A stretch of DNA of 64,000 bases from Phaeobacter sp. 11ANDIMAR09 (GTDB taxonomy: Bacteria; Pseudomonadota; Alphaproteobacteria; Rhodobacterales; Rhodobacteraceae). A program made the translations under genes and the position numbers. The notes under the pieces were generated by a model. That model was not told the origin of the DNA. It searched no databases and saw nothing but the letters and a program-made list of their open reading frames with translations. Positions 46,710-54,748 of this stretch are shown here, one piece after another; within the stretch, counting starts at the first letter, position 1; the number at the start of each line of letters is the position of its first letter. The stretch spans positions 37,859 to 101,858 of the forward strand of contig NZ_LIKT01000017.1 of NCBI RefSeq assembly GCF_001294455.1, given 5' to 3'.

Positions 46710-46918
46710 TCTGCAACCCTTTCAAAAACAACACAAAAAGCCAAATTTTTAGCAAAATACGCTTTTTGCTTACATCTTTACTACACCGAATTCAGGAAGG
46801 AACAAAACCAAACTTATTTCAAGCCTTTTGAACGGTTTGGGTTTTGATACACGCAGAAAGAACTCTCCTCAAGGGCGTCATTTGTGCGGAATTAATACTG
46901 CACATTTCTGGGGTTCCC

Positions 46919-47524
46919 TCATTCCAGAACCATTCTCCGAACCAGATCGCGCAGATGCGCCCCTGCCTGCTGCTCGGCTTGTCCCAGGGGGGCGGGGCCA
47001 AATCGCAGTGCCAGGCTACTGCGCACGGCTGGAAACAGGCATGTTGCCCCCAGCAACTTCATGGCAATCGACAAGGCCGCCGGAAACCCGGCCTTCTGCC
47101 ACCGAGCTGTGGCCTGAACGAGGGCCACCAGTGGTTCCAGAAAATCCTGCAAGGGTGGAGGGGCGTCCTGTGCAATGATGGCCTGCCCCGGCCCATCAAT
47201 CAAAGCTCCGATCACCAGTGCCGAAGCTGACTGCTCAGCCTGAGAAAAATCGGCCAGGGCCACAAAGAAACGCTCCAGCTGATCCTCAGGATCTTCCGCC
47301 TCATCCATCGCAGCAAACAGCAGCTGCAACAGATCCTGGTTCAATTGGCCTAGGACCGCCCGGTAAAGCCTTTCTTTGGAGCCAAAGTGATGCAGAAGTC
47401 CCTGCTTTGTGATGCCCAGCTCCGCCGAGATCTGAGCCAAGCTGGTGCCCTGGTATCCACGGGCGGCAAAATGGTCTCGCGCAACGCGCAATAGCGCTTT
47501 TTGTGTTTGTTGGGCAGACGACAT
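46919..47524 (-). CDS. TetR family transcriptional regulator
   Basis: A 201-residue TetR protein. The HTH at residues 12-55 reads ARDHFAARGYQGTSLAQISAELGI then TKQGLLHHFGSKERLY, and the rest is the all-helical ligand domain. Two 18-bp inverted repeats lie 48-89 bases upstream of its start. No gene runs the other way from them, so the visible target is the regulator itself. The ligand is unknown. Confidence 0.92.
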   Translation of the reverse strand: MSSAQQTQKALLRVARDHFAARGYQGTSLAQISAELGITKQGLLHHFGSKERLYRAVLGQLNQDLLQLLFAAMDEAEDPEDQLERFFVALADFSQAEQSASALVIGALIDGPGQAIIAQDAPPPLQDFLEPLVALVQATARWQKAGFPAALSIAMKLLGATCLFPAVRSSLALRFGPAPLGQAEQQAGAHLRDLVRRMVLE

Positions 47525-47571
47525 GGGCGAACCTCGGATCAGAATGAGTCAGCCTACCGCGATCTTATGCA

Positions 47572-47589
47572 ACTTACCACTTGGTAAGT
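47572..47589. promoter_or_regulatory. TetR operator 1
   Basis: ACTTACCA-CT-TGGTAAGT is a perfect 8-2-8 inverted repeat upstream of tetR. A second, imperfect copy starts 24 bp away. This layout is standard for autoregulated TetR genes. Confidence 0.65.
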
Positions 47590-47595
47590 TATCTC

Positions 47596-47613
47596 ACTTA
47601 CCGAATGGTAGGC
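47596..47613. promoter_or_regulatory. TetR operator 2
   Basis: ACTTACCGAATGGTAGGC matches operator 1 in both half-sites (ACTTACC and TGGTA-G) with changes in the centre and at the last bases. Confidence 0.55.
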
Positions 47614-47648
47614 TCTATCGAACCATCGCCAATGCCAGGCCCCACAAA

Positions 47649-47684
47649 TATGGCCCCAGAGTCCATCGACATTCTGGGGCCATA
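47649..47684 (-). terminator. Hairpin downstream of hsp20
   Basis: TATGGCCCCAGA and TCTGGGGCCATA form a perfect 12-bp stem with a 12-nt loop, 60 bases after the hsp20 stop. On the minus strand it is followed by TTTG only, so it is a weak or Rho-assisted terminator. Confidence 0.5.
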
Positions 47685-47743
47685 GTCGTTCCATCCGAGC
47701 TCCCTGGAGAAAGCTAATGAATGGAAGGGTTAGCTTTGAAAAA

Positions 47744-48214
47744 TCAGTTGATTGACTGAGCTTCTGCCTCAATCGCAGTCTGCTTTGGTCCGGTCGAACT
47801 GATCTCGATCCGGCGCGGTTTCAGCGCCTCGGGCACTTCACGGTGCAGGTCAATATGTAGCATCCCATCGGCATGGCTTGCACCCGTCACTCGGACATGA
47901 TCTGCAAGCGTAAACCGGCGCTCAAAGGCCCGCGTGGCGATGCCGCGATGCAAAAAGCTTCGGGCCTCGTCCTCATCCGCCTTGCGGGCAGAGACCACCA
48001 GGGCATTTTCCTTGACCTCGACGGTCAGGTCTTCATCGCTGAATCCCGCCACGGCAATCGATATGCGATAGCTGTCATCCGCTGTTTTCTCAATATTATA
48101 AGGGGGGTAGCTGGGTTGACCGACGTCATTGCTCATGGCGCGATCCATCAGATCAGCGATCTGGTCAAAACCAATGGTTGCACGGTTCAGCGGTGCAAAA
48201 TCAAATCTACGCAT
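47744..48214 (-). CDS. Hsp20 small heat-shock protein (IbpA-like)
   Basis: A 156-residue alpha-crystallin-type chaperone. The N-terminal arm is FDFAPLNRATIGFDQIADLMDRA. The crystallin domain starts PPYNIEKTADDSYRISIAVAGFSDEDL, contains HRGIATRAFERRFTLADHV, and ends near PEALKPRRIEI, the I-x-I-like anchor. It holds unfolding proteins during heat stress. The leader carries a ROSE-type thermometer hairpin that covers its AGGA ribosome-binding site, and a sigma-32-like promoter lies upstream. Confidence 0.93.
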   Translation of the reverse strand: MRRFDFAPLNRATIGFDQIADLMDRAMSNDVGQPSYPPYNIEKTADDSYRISIAVAGFSDEDLTVEVKENALVVSARKADEDEARSFLHRGIATRAFERRFTLADHVRVTGASHADGMLHIDLHREVPEALKPRRIEISSTGPKQTAIEAEAQSIN

Positions 48215-48305
48215 GTTTCATCCTCGTATATGAGCGATATTCATGTGCCCTCCCTTTGGGGACGGGCCCTTGTCATCCAGGCCCCGACATCCGGCGGCCC
48301 CGACA
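48215..48305 (-). ncRNA. ROSE-like RNA thermometer in the hsp20 leader
   Basis: On the mRNA, the start-proximal hairpin (48220-48238) pairs AUC-G-CUC with GAGGAU across a six-base AUAUAC loop, leaving one G bulged. This contains the ROSE hallmark UYGCU (here UCGCU) opposite the AGGA Shine-Dalgarno. A second hairpin lies just upstream (48247-48267, GCCC-UCCC pairs), preceded by a GGCCCCGACA-type direct repeat. In known ROSE elements heat melts the last hairpin and frees the ribosome-binding site. The assignment is by motif and position only. Confidence 0.65.
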
Positions 48306-48312
48306 CAACATG

Positions 48313-48340
48313 AAATATGTATGCTCCCAAGGATTACAAG
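48313..48340 (-). promoter_or_regulatory. Sigma-32 (RpoH)-like promoter of hsp20
   Basis: On the minus strand CTTGTAA (48334-48340) and CATATTT (48313-48319) are separated by 14 bases, close to the alphaproteobacterial RpoH pattern CTTG...CATAT. A start near 48305 would give a leader of about 90 nt, fitting the thermometer. Confidence 0.5.
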
Positions 48341-48383
48341 ACCTGCCCCCGAGTCCCAGGTTTTGCAGAGAGATAAGAGCCGC

Positions 48384-49214
48384 TTAGCCGCCGGGACGAA
48401 TGAATTTGGCACCGCCCGTTGTGCGGGCACCGCCAACCTGAACACGCCCCACGCCTTCGGGCATGCGACTGCCGATACGGGCACTGGTGAGCTGCGCCCG
48501 CAGGATCTGTAGCTCTTCCGTCAGGGCCGCGCCCAGTGAAACCCGCCGCCCCTCGACCTCGGCCTTGGCCGACACCACGGAAACGATGCGTGGCTTGCCC
48601 CCTTCAAAAGAAAAGACCGGCGCGCCGGAGGAGCCAAAATCAACATCGCAGGACATGATCAGCACCCCCTCCTGTTTTGCCATGACGGCGCAAAGCTCCT
48701 GTATCGAGGGCGCCTCAGAACGATCATGAGCATAGGAGACAACCCCCACATCCGTGCCTTTGCGCGGGCGATTATCCGTCTGAAACGGAATAACAGTGGT
48801 ATTGCGAATGGGGCGCTGCAACTGCAGCAGCGCGATATCCTTGCGCACCCGATCCGTCGAGACTTCGCCATCAAAGATGTAGTCCGGGTGCACCACCGCC
48901 CGCGCCACAGTGCGATAGGCCGAGGCCCGGCCATTGCGCCAACCGGCCAGAAACTCGATGGTCTGGGGCTTGATGCGGGCGCCACTGCGGGCATCATACA
49001 GGCAATGCGCCGCTGTCAGCACCAGATCCGGTGCGATCAAGGAACCGGTACAAAAGCCCTCGCCATTGACATCAAGTCGCCCGACAGCCTCCCAGCCGCG
49101 CCCGGCATCCGACGTCTCCATAGGCTGCAAGCGACTGTCCGCTGCCGAAGCGGCCACAGCAAACAGCCCGACCAAAGCAGCTAGCCCAACCAGGCCCTGT
49201 CCAATGCTCCGCAT
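48384..49214 (-). CDS. Exported trypsin-like serine protease (S1 family)
   Basis: A 276-residue protease with a signal peptide (cleavage near AASAADS, residue 25). The catalytic triad is visible: His in LTAAHCLYD (about residue 66), Asp in RKDIALLQL (about 125), Ser in DFGSSGAPVF (about 195). It fits the V8/glutamyl-endopeptidase-like S1B proteases common in roseobacters. Substrate is unknown. The start 49214 lies after a GAGGAGA that is rather far away; longer forms would lack a signal peptide. Confidence 0.88.
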   Translation of the reverse strand: MRSIGQGLVGLAALVGLFAVAASAADSRLQPMETSDAGRGWEAVGRLDVNGEGFCTGSLIAPDLVLTAAHCLYDARSGARIKPQTIEFLAGWRNGRASAYRTVARAVVHPDYIFDGEVSTDRVRKDIALLQLQRPIRNTTVIPFQTDNRPRKGTDVGVVSYAHDRSEAPSIQELCAVMAKQEGVLIMSCDVDFGSSGAPVFSFEGGKPRIVSVVSAKAEVEGRRVSLGAALTEELQILRAQLTSARIGSRMPEGVGRVQVGGARTTGGAKFIRPGG

Positions 49215-49356
49215 TCCTAGCAAATCCGTCTCCTCACCTTGTTGCAGGCGGTCTACCAGCAAGCTTCGGCAAAAATACGGCATCCCTGTACAAAAGACAG
49301 CCCCAAAGAGGGAAATCCGCATCCCCCTCCTGATATCCAACTGGTATCCCTGCGCC

Positions 49357-50679
49357 TCAGCGCAGAATAGGCACGTCACTTCGCCGTGATATCTCGCCCG
49401 TCAGTGCTGCGGGTTTTGGCCCGCCCGTCGCCCAATCCAGCAGCTCCACCGTATGCAGAACTGGCACACCCGTTGCCGAGCCAATCTGCATAATGCAGCC
49501 AATATTGCCCGCAGCGATCAGGTCCGGGGATTTGGCCTCCAGAGTTTTCACCTTTCGGGCCTTCAGCTCGGCAGAAATCTCCGGCTGCATCAAGTTATAG
49601 GTGCCAGCAGATCCACAGCACAGATGGCTGTCTGCCGGTTCCACGACCTGAAATCCCGCGCGCTTTAGCAGGGTCTTGGGATGGGTTTTAATCTGTTGCC
49701 CGTGCTGCAGCGAGCAGGCAGCGTGATAGCCAACCGTCAGGCCCTTATCCGCTCCCTCGGGAAACTCCAGCTGCATCAACAATTCCGAGATATCCAGACT
49801 GCGCTCAGAGATCCGCGCCGCATCCGCTGCCAGCGGATCGTTGCGAAACATATGACCATAGTCCTTGACCGTGGTGCCGCAGCCCGAGGTGTTGATAACA
49901 ATGGCATCCAAGCCCTTGCCATCGATCTCGGCGCTCCAGGCGCGGACATTCTTGGCCGCCGTGGCATGACTTTCGTCTTCGCGGCCCATGTGATGGGTCA
50001 GAGCCCCACAGCAGCCTGCGCCTTCGGCCACCACAACCTCGCAGCCCAGGCGGGTGAGCAGGCGAATGGTAGCATCGTTGATATCGGTGTTCAGCGCCTT
50101 TTGCGCACAGCCTGTCATCAACGCCACTCGCTTTTTCTGCGGCGCCAGCGGGGCAAAGCTCTGCGGATCATCATTGCGGCTCACGGAGGGAATGTGCTTT
50201 GGCGCCATCTCCAACATCGCCCGCAGTCGTGCATCCGGTACCAAAGCCTTGAAGGGGCGCGCGATCTTGGCCCCCAGCAGTGCCAGACGAAAGCGCCCGG
50301 GATAGGGCAGGATCCGCGCCAGCACCGCCCGCAGCAGGCGATCCGTCAGGGGCCGTTTGTAGGTCTGCTCGATATAGGCGCGGGCATGGTCCACAAGATG
50401 CATGTAATGCACCCCAGACGGACAGGTGGTCATACAGGCCAGGCAGCTGAGACAGCGGTCAATATGTTTGACCGTCTTGGCATCCGGCTTGCGGTTGTTT
50501 TCCAGCATATCCTTGATCAGGTAGACCCGCCCGCGCGGGCTGTCCAGCTCATCCCCCAGAACCTGATAGGTCGGGCAGGTGGCGGTACAGAACCCGCAAT
50601 GAACGCAGGAGCGCAGGATCTCATTGGAGCGGGCAATCCCGGGATCTTTCAGCTGTTCTTTGGTGAAACTTGTCTGCAC
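49357..50679 (-). CDS. glcF: Glycolate oxidase, iron-sulfur subunit
   Basis: A 440-residue protein with two N-terminal 4Fe-4S motifs (SCVHCGFCTATCPTY and CLSCLACMTTCPSG) and two CCG cysteine-rich domains (EGAGCCGALTHHMG and SHLCCGSAGTYNLM). It passes electrons from the GlcD flavin toward quinone when glycolate is oxidised to glyoxylate. The start is a GTG at 50679, fixed by GGAGG six bases upstream. It is the last gene of glcD-glcE-CPCC-glcF. Confidence 0.94.
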   Translation of the reverse strand: MQTSFTKEQLKDPGIARSNEILRSCVHCGFCTATCPTYQVLGDELDSPRGRVYLIKDMLENNRKPDAKTVKHIDRCLSCLACMTTCPSGVHYMHLVDHARAYIEQTYKRPLTDRLLRAVLARILPYPGRFRLALLGAKIARPFKALVPDARLRAMLEMAPKHIPSVSRNDDPQSFAPLAPQKKRVALMTGCAQKALNTDINDATIRLLTRLGCEVVVAEGAGCCGALTHHMGREDESHATAAKNVRAWSAEIDGKGLDAIVINTSGCGTTVKDYGHMFRNDPLAADAARISERSLDISELLMQLEFPEGADKGLTVGYHAACSLQHGQQIKTHPKTLLKRAGFQVVEPADSHLCCGSAGTYNLMQPEISAELKARKVKTLEAKSPDLIAAGNIGCIMQIGSATGVPVLHTVELLDWATGGPKPAALTGEISRRSDVPILR

Positions 50680-50680
50680 G

Positions 50681-50989
50681 TCAAACCTCCGGCGGTAATT
50701 CTTCTGGGCGCGGCGGGCGCACATGGGGAAACATATCTGACCGACAAGCAACAATCTCACGGTAGTTCCTGCGGGCCTCCTCTAGACTAAGCGGCGTGAA
50801 TCCGCCCTCGTCGAAGTCCGGCCTCTGCCCCGGGCCATCCTCCCAGAAACAGGCCGAACAGATCTCATAGCAACCGGGCGTGTGGTTGGTCAGACGGTCA
50901 CAACAGTGACCGGACAGATGCGGCTCAGGGATGGCGGCCTGACAGGCCCGCCACGGCCGCATCTGCCACTGCTTTCCCTGCCAGCTCAT
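50681..50989 (-). CDS. CPCC-type cysteine-rich protein
   Basis: A 102-residue protein with the CPCC-domain pattern TPGCYEICSACFWEDGPGQ followed by LSLEEARRNYREIVACR. The usual first CPCC knuckle is degenerate here (GHCCDRL). The four cysteines probably bind zinc. Its ATG overlaps the glcE stop (ATGA), and its own stop is two bases before the glcF start, so it is translated within the glycolate oxidase operon. Its function is unknown; the position suggests a link to GlcDEF assembly or is accidental. Confidence 0.8.
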   Translation of the reverse strand: MSWQGKQWQMRPWRACQAAIPEPHLSGHCCDRLTNHTPGCYEICSACFWEDGPGQRPDFDEGGFTPLSLEEARRNYREIVACRSDMFPHVRPPRPEELPPEV

Positions 50990-52095
50990 CCCATCAGGCC
51001 CGGATTGAACAGTCCCCGAGGATCGAACCTGCGCCGCAGCCCCTCGGAGATCGCCGCGAGTGGCGCGGCCTGCGGCTGGAACCGGTCCAGCGTCGCAATG
51101 ACTTCCGGTGCTGCCCGGACCAGAGTGGCATGGCCTGCCACTCCCGCATGTGCCAACCTGGCGCGCAGATCCCTCCCCGGCGCAGTCAGCGCCCAGATTA
51201 AGCCACCGCCCCAATCAAACTGCAGCGCCTCCGCTTCCAGCAGCGGCGCCAGAGCAGGCGCATCGCTTGGCTTGACCGATATCCGCCACACATCCCCTTC
51301 TCGTTCATGAAACCCCGCCACATCGCGGATCCCCCGCCAAAGCACTGCCGAATCCTCCTGACTGGAAATTTCGCCAAACCCGGCCAGCTCCGCGCCCAGC
51401 CGCTCCTTGCGGTAACTCACCGAGGGCGCAAAGCCCTCCAGGCGAATATGCACTTGGCTCATCACCGGGTCATAGGCGGCCCCCGTGACATCATAGGGCG
51501 AGCCAAGAGCCGCCGACATCGCCCGCACCGCCTGGGTAAGATCCGGCACCTCGACGGAAACGGTGGCCAGGGCTTCCGGCGTTGGCAGCACCTTGAGAGA
51601 AACCTCGCTCATCACCCCCAGCGTTCCATATGCGCCCGCCATCAGCTTCACCAAATCATAGCCGGTGACATTCTTCATCACCCGACCACCGTTTTTGACA
51701 GATTGCCCGATCCCATCGACAAAGCGCACCCCCAATAGGTAGTCGCGCGCCGCACCGCCTTGGATCCGGCGGGGACCCGAACTGTTGGTTGCAAAAACGC
51801 CGCCAATTGTTGGCTCACCAACCGTGCCACACAACCCACGTGCATCCATCGGTTCAAAAGCCAGGCGCTGCCCTTCGCTGGCCAGAAGCGCCCGGATCTC
51901 CGCCATCGGCGTTCCCGCCCTGGCAACCAGAGTTAAAGAGCCCGGCTCATACAGCTCAATACCGCTCAATCCACGCAGGCTCAGCCGCTCGCCCCTGCCT
52001 CCACACCCACGTGTTCCTCCGCCTTCAATGCAAAAGGGCGCCTTGGCATCGGCAATGAGTGTGGCAAGTTCGGCCTCATTCTTTGGGCTATGCAT
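50986..52095 (-). CDS. glcE: Glycolate oxidase, FAD-binding subunit
   Basis: A 369-residue protein of the PCMH-type FAD family. FAD-contacting segments are FCIEGGGTRGCGGR and GEPTIGGVFATNSSGPRRIQGGAARDYLLG, then GGRVMKNVTGYDLVKLMAGAYGTLG. It ends FDPRGLFNPGLM. GlcE is required with GlcD and GlcF for glycolate dehydrogenase activity. ATG 52095 has GGAAAG six bases away; ATG 52101 abuts it and is less likely. Confidence 0.93.
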   Translation of the reverse strand: MHSPKNEAELATLIADAKAPFCIEGGGTRGCGGRGERLSLRGLSGIELYEPGSLTLVARAGTPMAEIRALLASEGQRLAFEPMDARGLCGTVGEPTIGGVFATNSSGPRRIQGGAARDYLLGVRFVDGIGQSVKNGGRVMKNVTGYDLVKLMAGAYGTLGVMSEVSLKVLPTPEALATVSVEVPDLTQAVRAMSAALGSPYDVTGAAYDPVMSQVHIRLEGFAPSVSYRKERLGAELAGFGEISSQEDSAVLWRGIRDVAGFHEREGDVWRISVKPSDAPALAPLLEAEALQFDWGGGLIWALTAPGRDLRARLAHAGVAGHATLVRAAPEVIATLDRFQPQAAPLAAISEGLRRRFDPRGLFNPGLMG

Positions 52096-52169
52096 TATCA
52101 TCTTTCCAAAAATATTCTGGGGGTTTGGGGGCAAAGCCCCCATCACTGGAGAAGGTCACTCAGCTGTCG

Positions 52170-53618
52170 TCACTCGGCCGCCAGGGCCTGGCCACGGCGG
52201 GCCTTGGTCACCGACAGTGGGAAGACCTTGGCCGGGTTAAGCAGCCATTTGGGATCAAAGACATCCTTGACCAGAAGCTGCGCTTCCAGGTCCTCCGGCC
52301 CATATTGATGCAACATCAGATCTCGCTTTTCGATCCCGACGCCATGCTCGCCGGTCAAACAACCGCCGACCTCAACGCAGAGCTTCAGGATCTCGGCCCC
52401 CAATGCCTCGCAGCGCTCCAAGTCTCCCGGTTTATTGGCATCAAACAAAATCAACGGGTGCATATTGCCGTCACCAGCATGGAACACATTGGCCACATCC
52501 AAGCCGAACGCGTCGGACAATTCCCCGATCCGTCGCAGCACCTGGGGCAAGGCACCAACCGGGATTGTACCATCCAGACACATATAGTCGTTGATCTGCC
52601 CCATGGCACCAAAGGCCGATTTGCGCCCCAACCAAATGCGCGAAGCCTCATCCGCATCCCTGGCCTCGCGCAGTTCAACCGGGTTATGGCTGCGCGCGAT
52701 CTCGATGATCAGGTCCAGCTGATGGGTGATTTCCGCCTCGCTCCCCTCAACCTCGATGATCAACAATGCCTCGCACATCGGATAGCCCGCCTTGGCAAAG
52801 GCTTCGCAGGCCTCAATGCAGGGGCGGTCCATGAATTCGATCGCCACCGGCAAAATGCCCGCCTTGATGATGTCACTAACACAGGCCCCGGCCACCTCAT
52901 TGCTGTCATAGCCGATCAGCACTGGGCGCGCGCCTTCGGGCTTGCGCAGGATCCGCAGGGTGGCCTCGGTCACTACGCCCAACTGGCCCTCGCTGCCGCA
53001 GATCACCCCCAATAGATCCAGTCCGCCCGCGTCCAGATGCGCGCCACCAATCTCCACCACCGTGCCATCCATCATCACCATGGTCACGCCCATCAGATTG
53101 TTGGTGGTAACGCCGTACTTCAGACAATGCGCCCCGCCCGAATTCATCGCGATATTGCCGGCAATGGCACAGGCCAGCTGGCTCGACGGGTCCGGTGCGT
53201 AAAAAAACTCTTCTTCCTCTACCGCGCCGGAAACGCTGAGATTGGTGCGCCCCGACTGCACCCGGATCACCCGGTTGTCGTAATCCGTTTCCAGCACCTC
53301 ATTCATCCGCGCCACGCCCAGGATCACACTGTCCGCTGTGGGCAACGCCCCTCCGGCCAGCGAGGTCCCCGCACCGCGCGGCACCACCGGAACCCCCTCT
53401 TCATGACAGATCCGCAAAATATCCGAGACTTCCTGCGTCGTGCGCGGCAGGACGGCCAGGAGGGGCGGGCAGCGATAGGCCGCCAGCGCATCGCATTCAT
53501 AGGCGCGCGTCTCCATTTCATCCTGGATCACGGCATCCTGCGGCAACACCGCCGCCAGACGTGCAGCAAGATGGGCCTTGCGGGCCAGAATGGCGGGATC
53601 AGGGGCAGGCATCTCCAT
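52170..53618 (-). CDS. glcD: Glycolate oxidase, catalytic FAD subunit
   Basis: A 482-residue FAD-linked oxidase. The FAD domain has VPVVPRGAGTSLAGGALP and CAIAGNIAMNSGGAHCLKYGVT, and the C-terminal domain has the substrate/metal histidines in VFHAGDGNMHPLILFD and GEHGVGIEKRDLM. It oxidises glycolate, the product of phosphoglycolate recycling and of algal exudate use. Start 53618 follows AAGGAGAG. It is the first gene of the operon; an inverted repeat lies 27-47 bases upstream. Confidence 0.95.
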   Translation of the reverse strand: MEMPAPDPAILARKAHLAARLAAVLPQDAVIQDEMETRAYECDALAAYRCPPLLAVLPRTTQEVSDILRICHEEGVPVVPRGAGTSLAGGALPTADSVILGVARMNEVLETDYDNRVIRVQSGRTNLSVSGAVEEEEFFYAPDPSSQLACAIAGNIAMNSGGAHCLKYGVTTNNLMGVTMVMMDGTVVEIGGAHLDAGGLDLLGVICGSEGQLGVVTEATLRILRKPEGARPVLIGYDSNEVAGACVSDIIKAGILPVAIEFMDRPCIEACEAFAKAGYPMCEALLIIEVEGSEAEITHQLDLIIEIARSHNPVELREARDADEASRIWLGRKSAFGAMGQINDYMCLDGTIPVGALPQVLRRIGELSDAFGLDVANVFHAGDGNMHPLILFDANKPGDLERCEALGAEILKLCVEVGGCLTGEHGVGIEKRDLMLHQYGPEDLEAQLLVKDVFDPKWLLNPAKVFPLSVTKARRGQALAAE

Positions 53619-53644
53619 GGGGCTCTCCTTTGGCGGTGCAGTAT

Positions 53645-53665
53645 TTGGTAAACTAATATTACCAA
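53645..53665. promoter_or_regulatory. Inverted repeat upstream of glcD
   Basis: TTGGTAA-ACTAATA-TTACCAA is a perfect 7-7-7 repeat. The TTGGT/ACCAA halves resemble FadR-type GntR sites (GlcC/LldR group), but the spacing is wider than usual. No gntR gene is adjacent. Confidence 0.5.
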
Positions 53666-53768
53666 TTATCGAAATTTTGCAAGGGCGAACTTGTCGCGCC
53701 CCCATGTGCAGAGCAAAAAACACGCCTTCGTGACTTTGCTCGCGCTGCAAAACGCCTAGGCTGGCCCC

Positions 53769-54125
53769 ATGAATATGCATCTGTTGACGATTGCCCTGAC
53801 CCTCAGCGCCCTTCCGGTTCTGGCGGATCCGCCAATAATCGAATCTGTCTCCGCCCATCAAACCGGCGAGACATGGCGCTTTGACGTAACCCTGTCGCAC
53901 CCGGACACCGGATGGGACCACTATGCCGATGGCTGGCGGGTGCTGGACATGCAGGGCAATGAACTGGCGCTGCGGGTGCTGGCACATCCGCATGTGCAGG
54001 AGCAACCGTTTACCCGTTCTCTGTCCGGCGTCACCCTGCCCGCAGGCAACAGCCAGGTTCAGATCCAGGCCCGCTGTTCCGTCGACGGCTGGGGTGAACA
54101 GCTTTTCACCCTCGATCTGGATTGA
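53769..54125 (+). CDS. Small exported protein of unknown function
   Basis: A 118-residue protein with a signal peptide (MNMHLLTIALTLSALPVLA). The mature part is beta-strand-rich: WRFDVTLSHPDTGWDHYADGWRV, LRVLAHPHVQEQPFTRSLSGVTLP and QIQARCSVDGWGEQLFTLDL. It looks like a single immunoglobulin-like periplasmic domain with conserved Trp/His/Asp residues. I do not recognise its family. No clear ribosome-binding site precedes the start. It lies between glcD and rpiB. Confidence 0.75.
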   Translation: MNMHLLTIALTLSALPVLADPPIIESVSAHQTGETWRFDVTLSHPDTGWDHYADGWRVLDMQGNELALRVLAHPHVQEQPFTRSLSGVTLPAGNSQVQIQARCSVDGWGEQLFTLDLD

Positions 54126-54242
54126 GCCGACAGGCTCGGCACCAAACAGCGCCGCTGCGCCGTCTTCCTTGCAGCAAAGACCATCTTGTGACACAGGTCA
54201 GTCACTCCGCCACCTGTTTCTTACTATGGGACCTCTCCTGCC

Positions 54243-54692
54243 ATGACCGCTACAAAACGCGTCGTTCTTTCCAGCGATCACGCCGACATCCAGCTCCGCC
54301 AGACCATTGCCGATCACATTGCCAGCCAAGGCTGGGAAGTCCTTGACCTCGGCCCGACCACCTCGGAAAGCACCGATTATCCAAAGCATGGTCGCGAAGC
54401 CGCCGAGCGCGTGGCCTCAGGGGAGAGCGATCTGGGCATTATCGTCTGTGGCACTGGACAGGGCATCATGATGGCCGCCAATAAGGTCAAAGGCATCCGT
54501 TGCGGTGTGTGCTCTGACACGTTTTCGGCCCGGATGATCCGCCAGCATAACGACGCCAACATGCTGTCCATCGGCGCCCGTGTCGTGGGCAAAGGGCTGG
54601 CGTTGGATATCGTCGATGCCTTCCTGTCGGCTGAATTCGAAGGCGGCCGCCATGCCACCCGCATGGAAATGATCGAACCCGCCAAAGGCTAA
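54243..54692 (+). CDS. rpiB: Ribose-5-phosphate isomerase B
   Basis: A 149-residue LacAB/RpiB protein interconverting ribose-5-phosphate and ribulose-5-phosphate. Family features are VVLSSDHADIQLRQ, DYPKHGREAAERV, the active-site GIIVCGTGQGIMMAANKVKGIR (base cysteine) and RQHNDANMLSIGARV. It is complete. A hairpin between it and rlmH ends both units. Confidence 0.95.
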   Translation: MTATKRVVLSSDHADIQLRQTIADHIASQGWEVLDLGPTTSESTDYPKHGREAAERVASGESDLGIIVCGTGQGIMMAANKVKGIRCGVCSDTFSARMIRQHNDANMLSIGARVVGKGLALDIVDAFLSAEFEGGRHATRMEMIEPAKG

Positions 54693-54706
54693 CCGCCAAG
54701 AGACAG

Positions 54707-54738
54707 AAAAACGCGCAGCTGGATACCACCGGCTGCGC
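54707..54738 (-). terminator. Terminator of rlmH
   Basis: GCGCAGC and GCTGCGC pair around a 12-nt loop; on the minus strand the stem is followed by GTTTTTC. It also follows rpiB on the other strand, without a U-tract. Confidence 0.75.
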
Positions 54739-54748
54739 AGTCTGCTAC

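Noticed and set aside
46740..46800. AAGATGTAA upstream of the globin gene as an NsrR site
   Set aside because: Only one half-site is present; no dyad could be found.
53037..53651. 204-codon plus-strand frame opposite glcD
   Set aside because: Antisense shadow of glcD with no family features.
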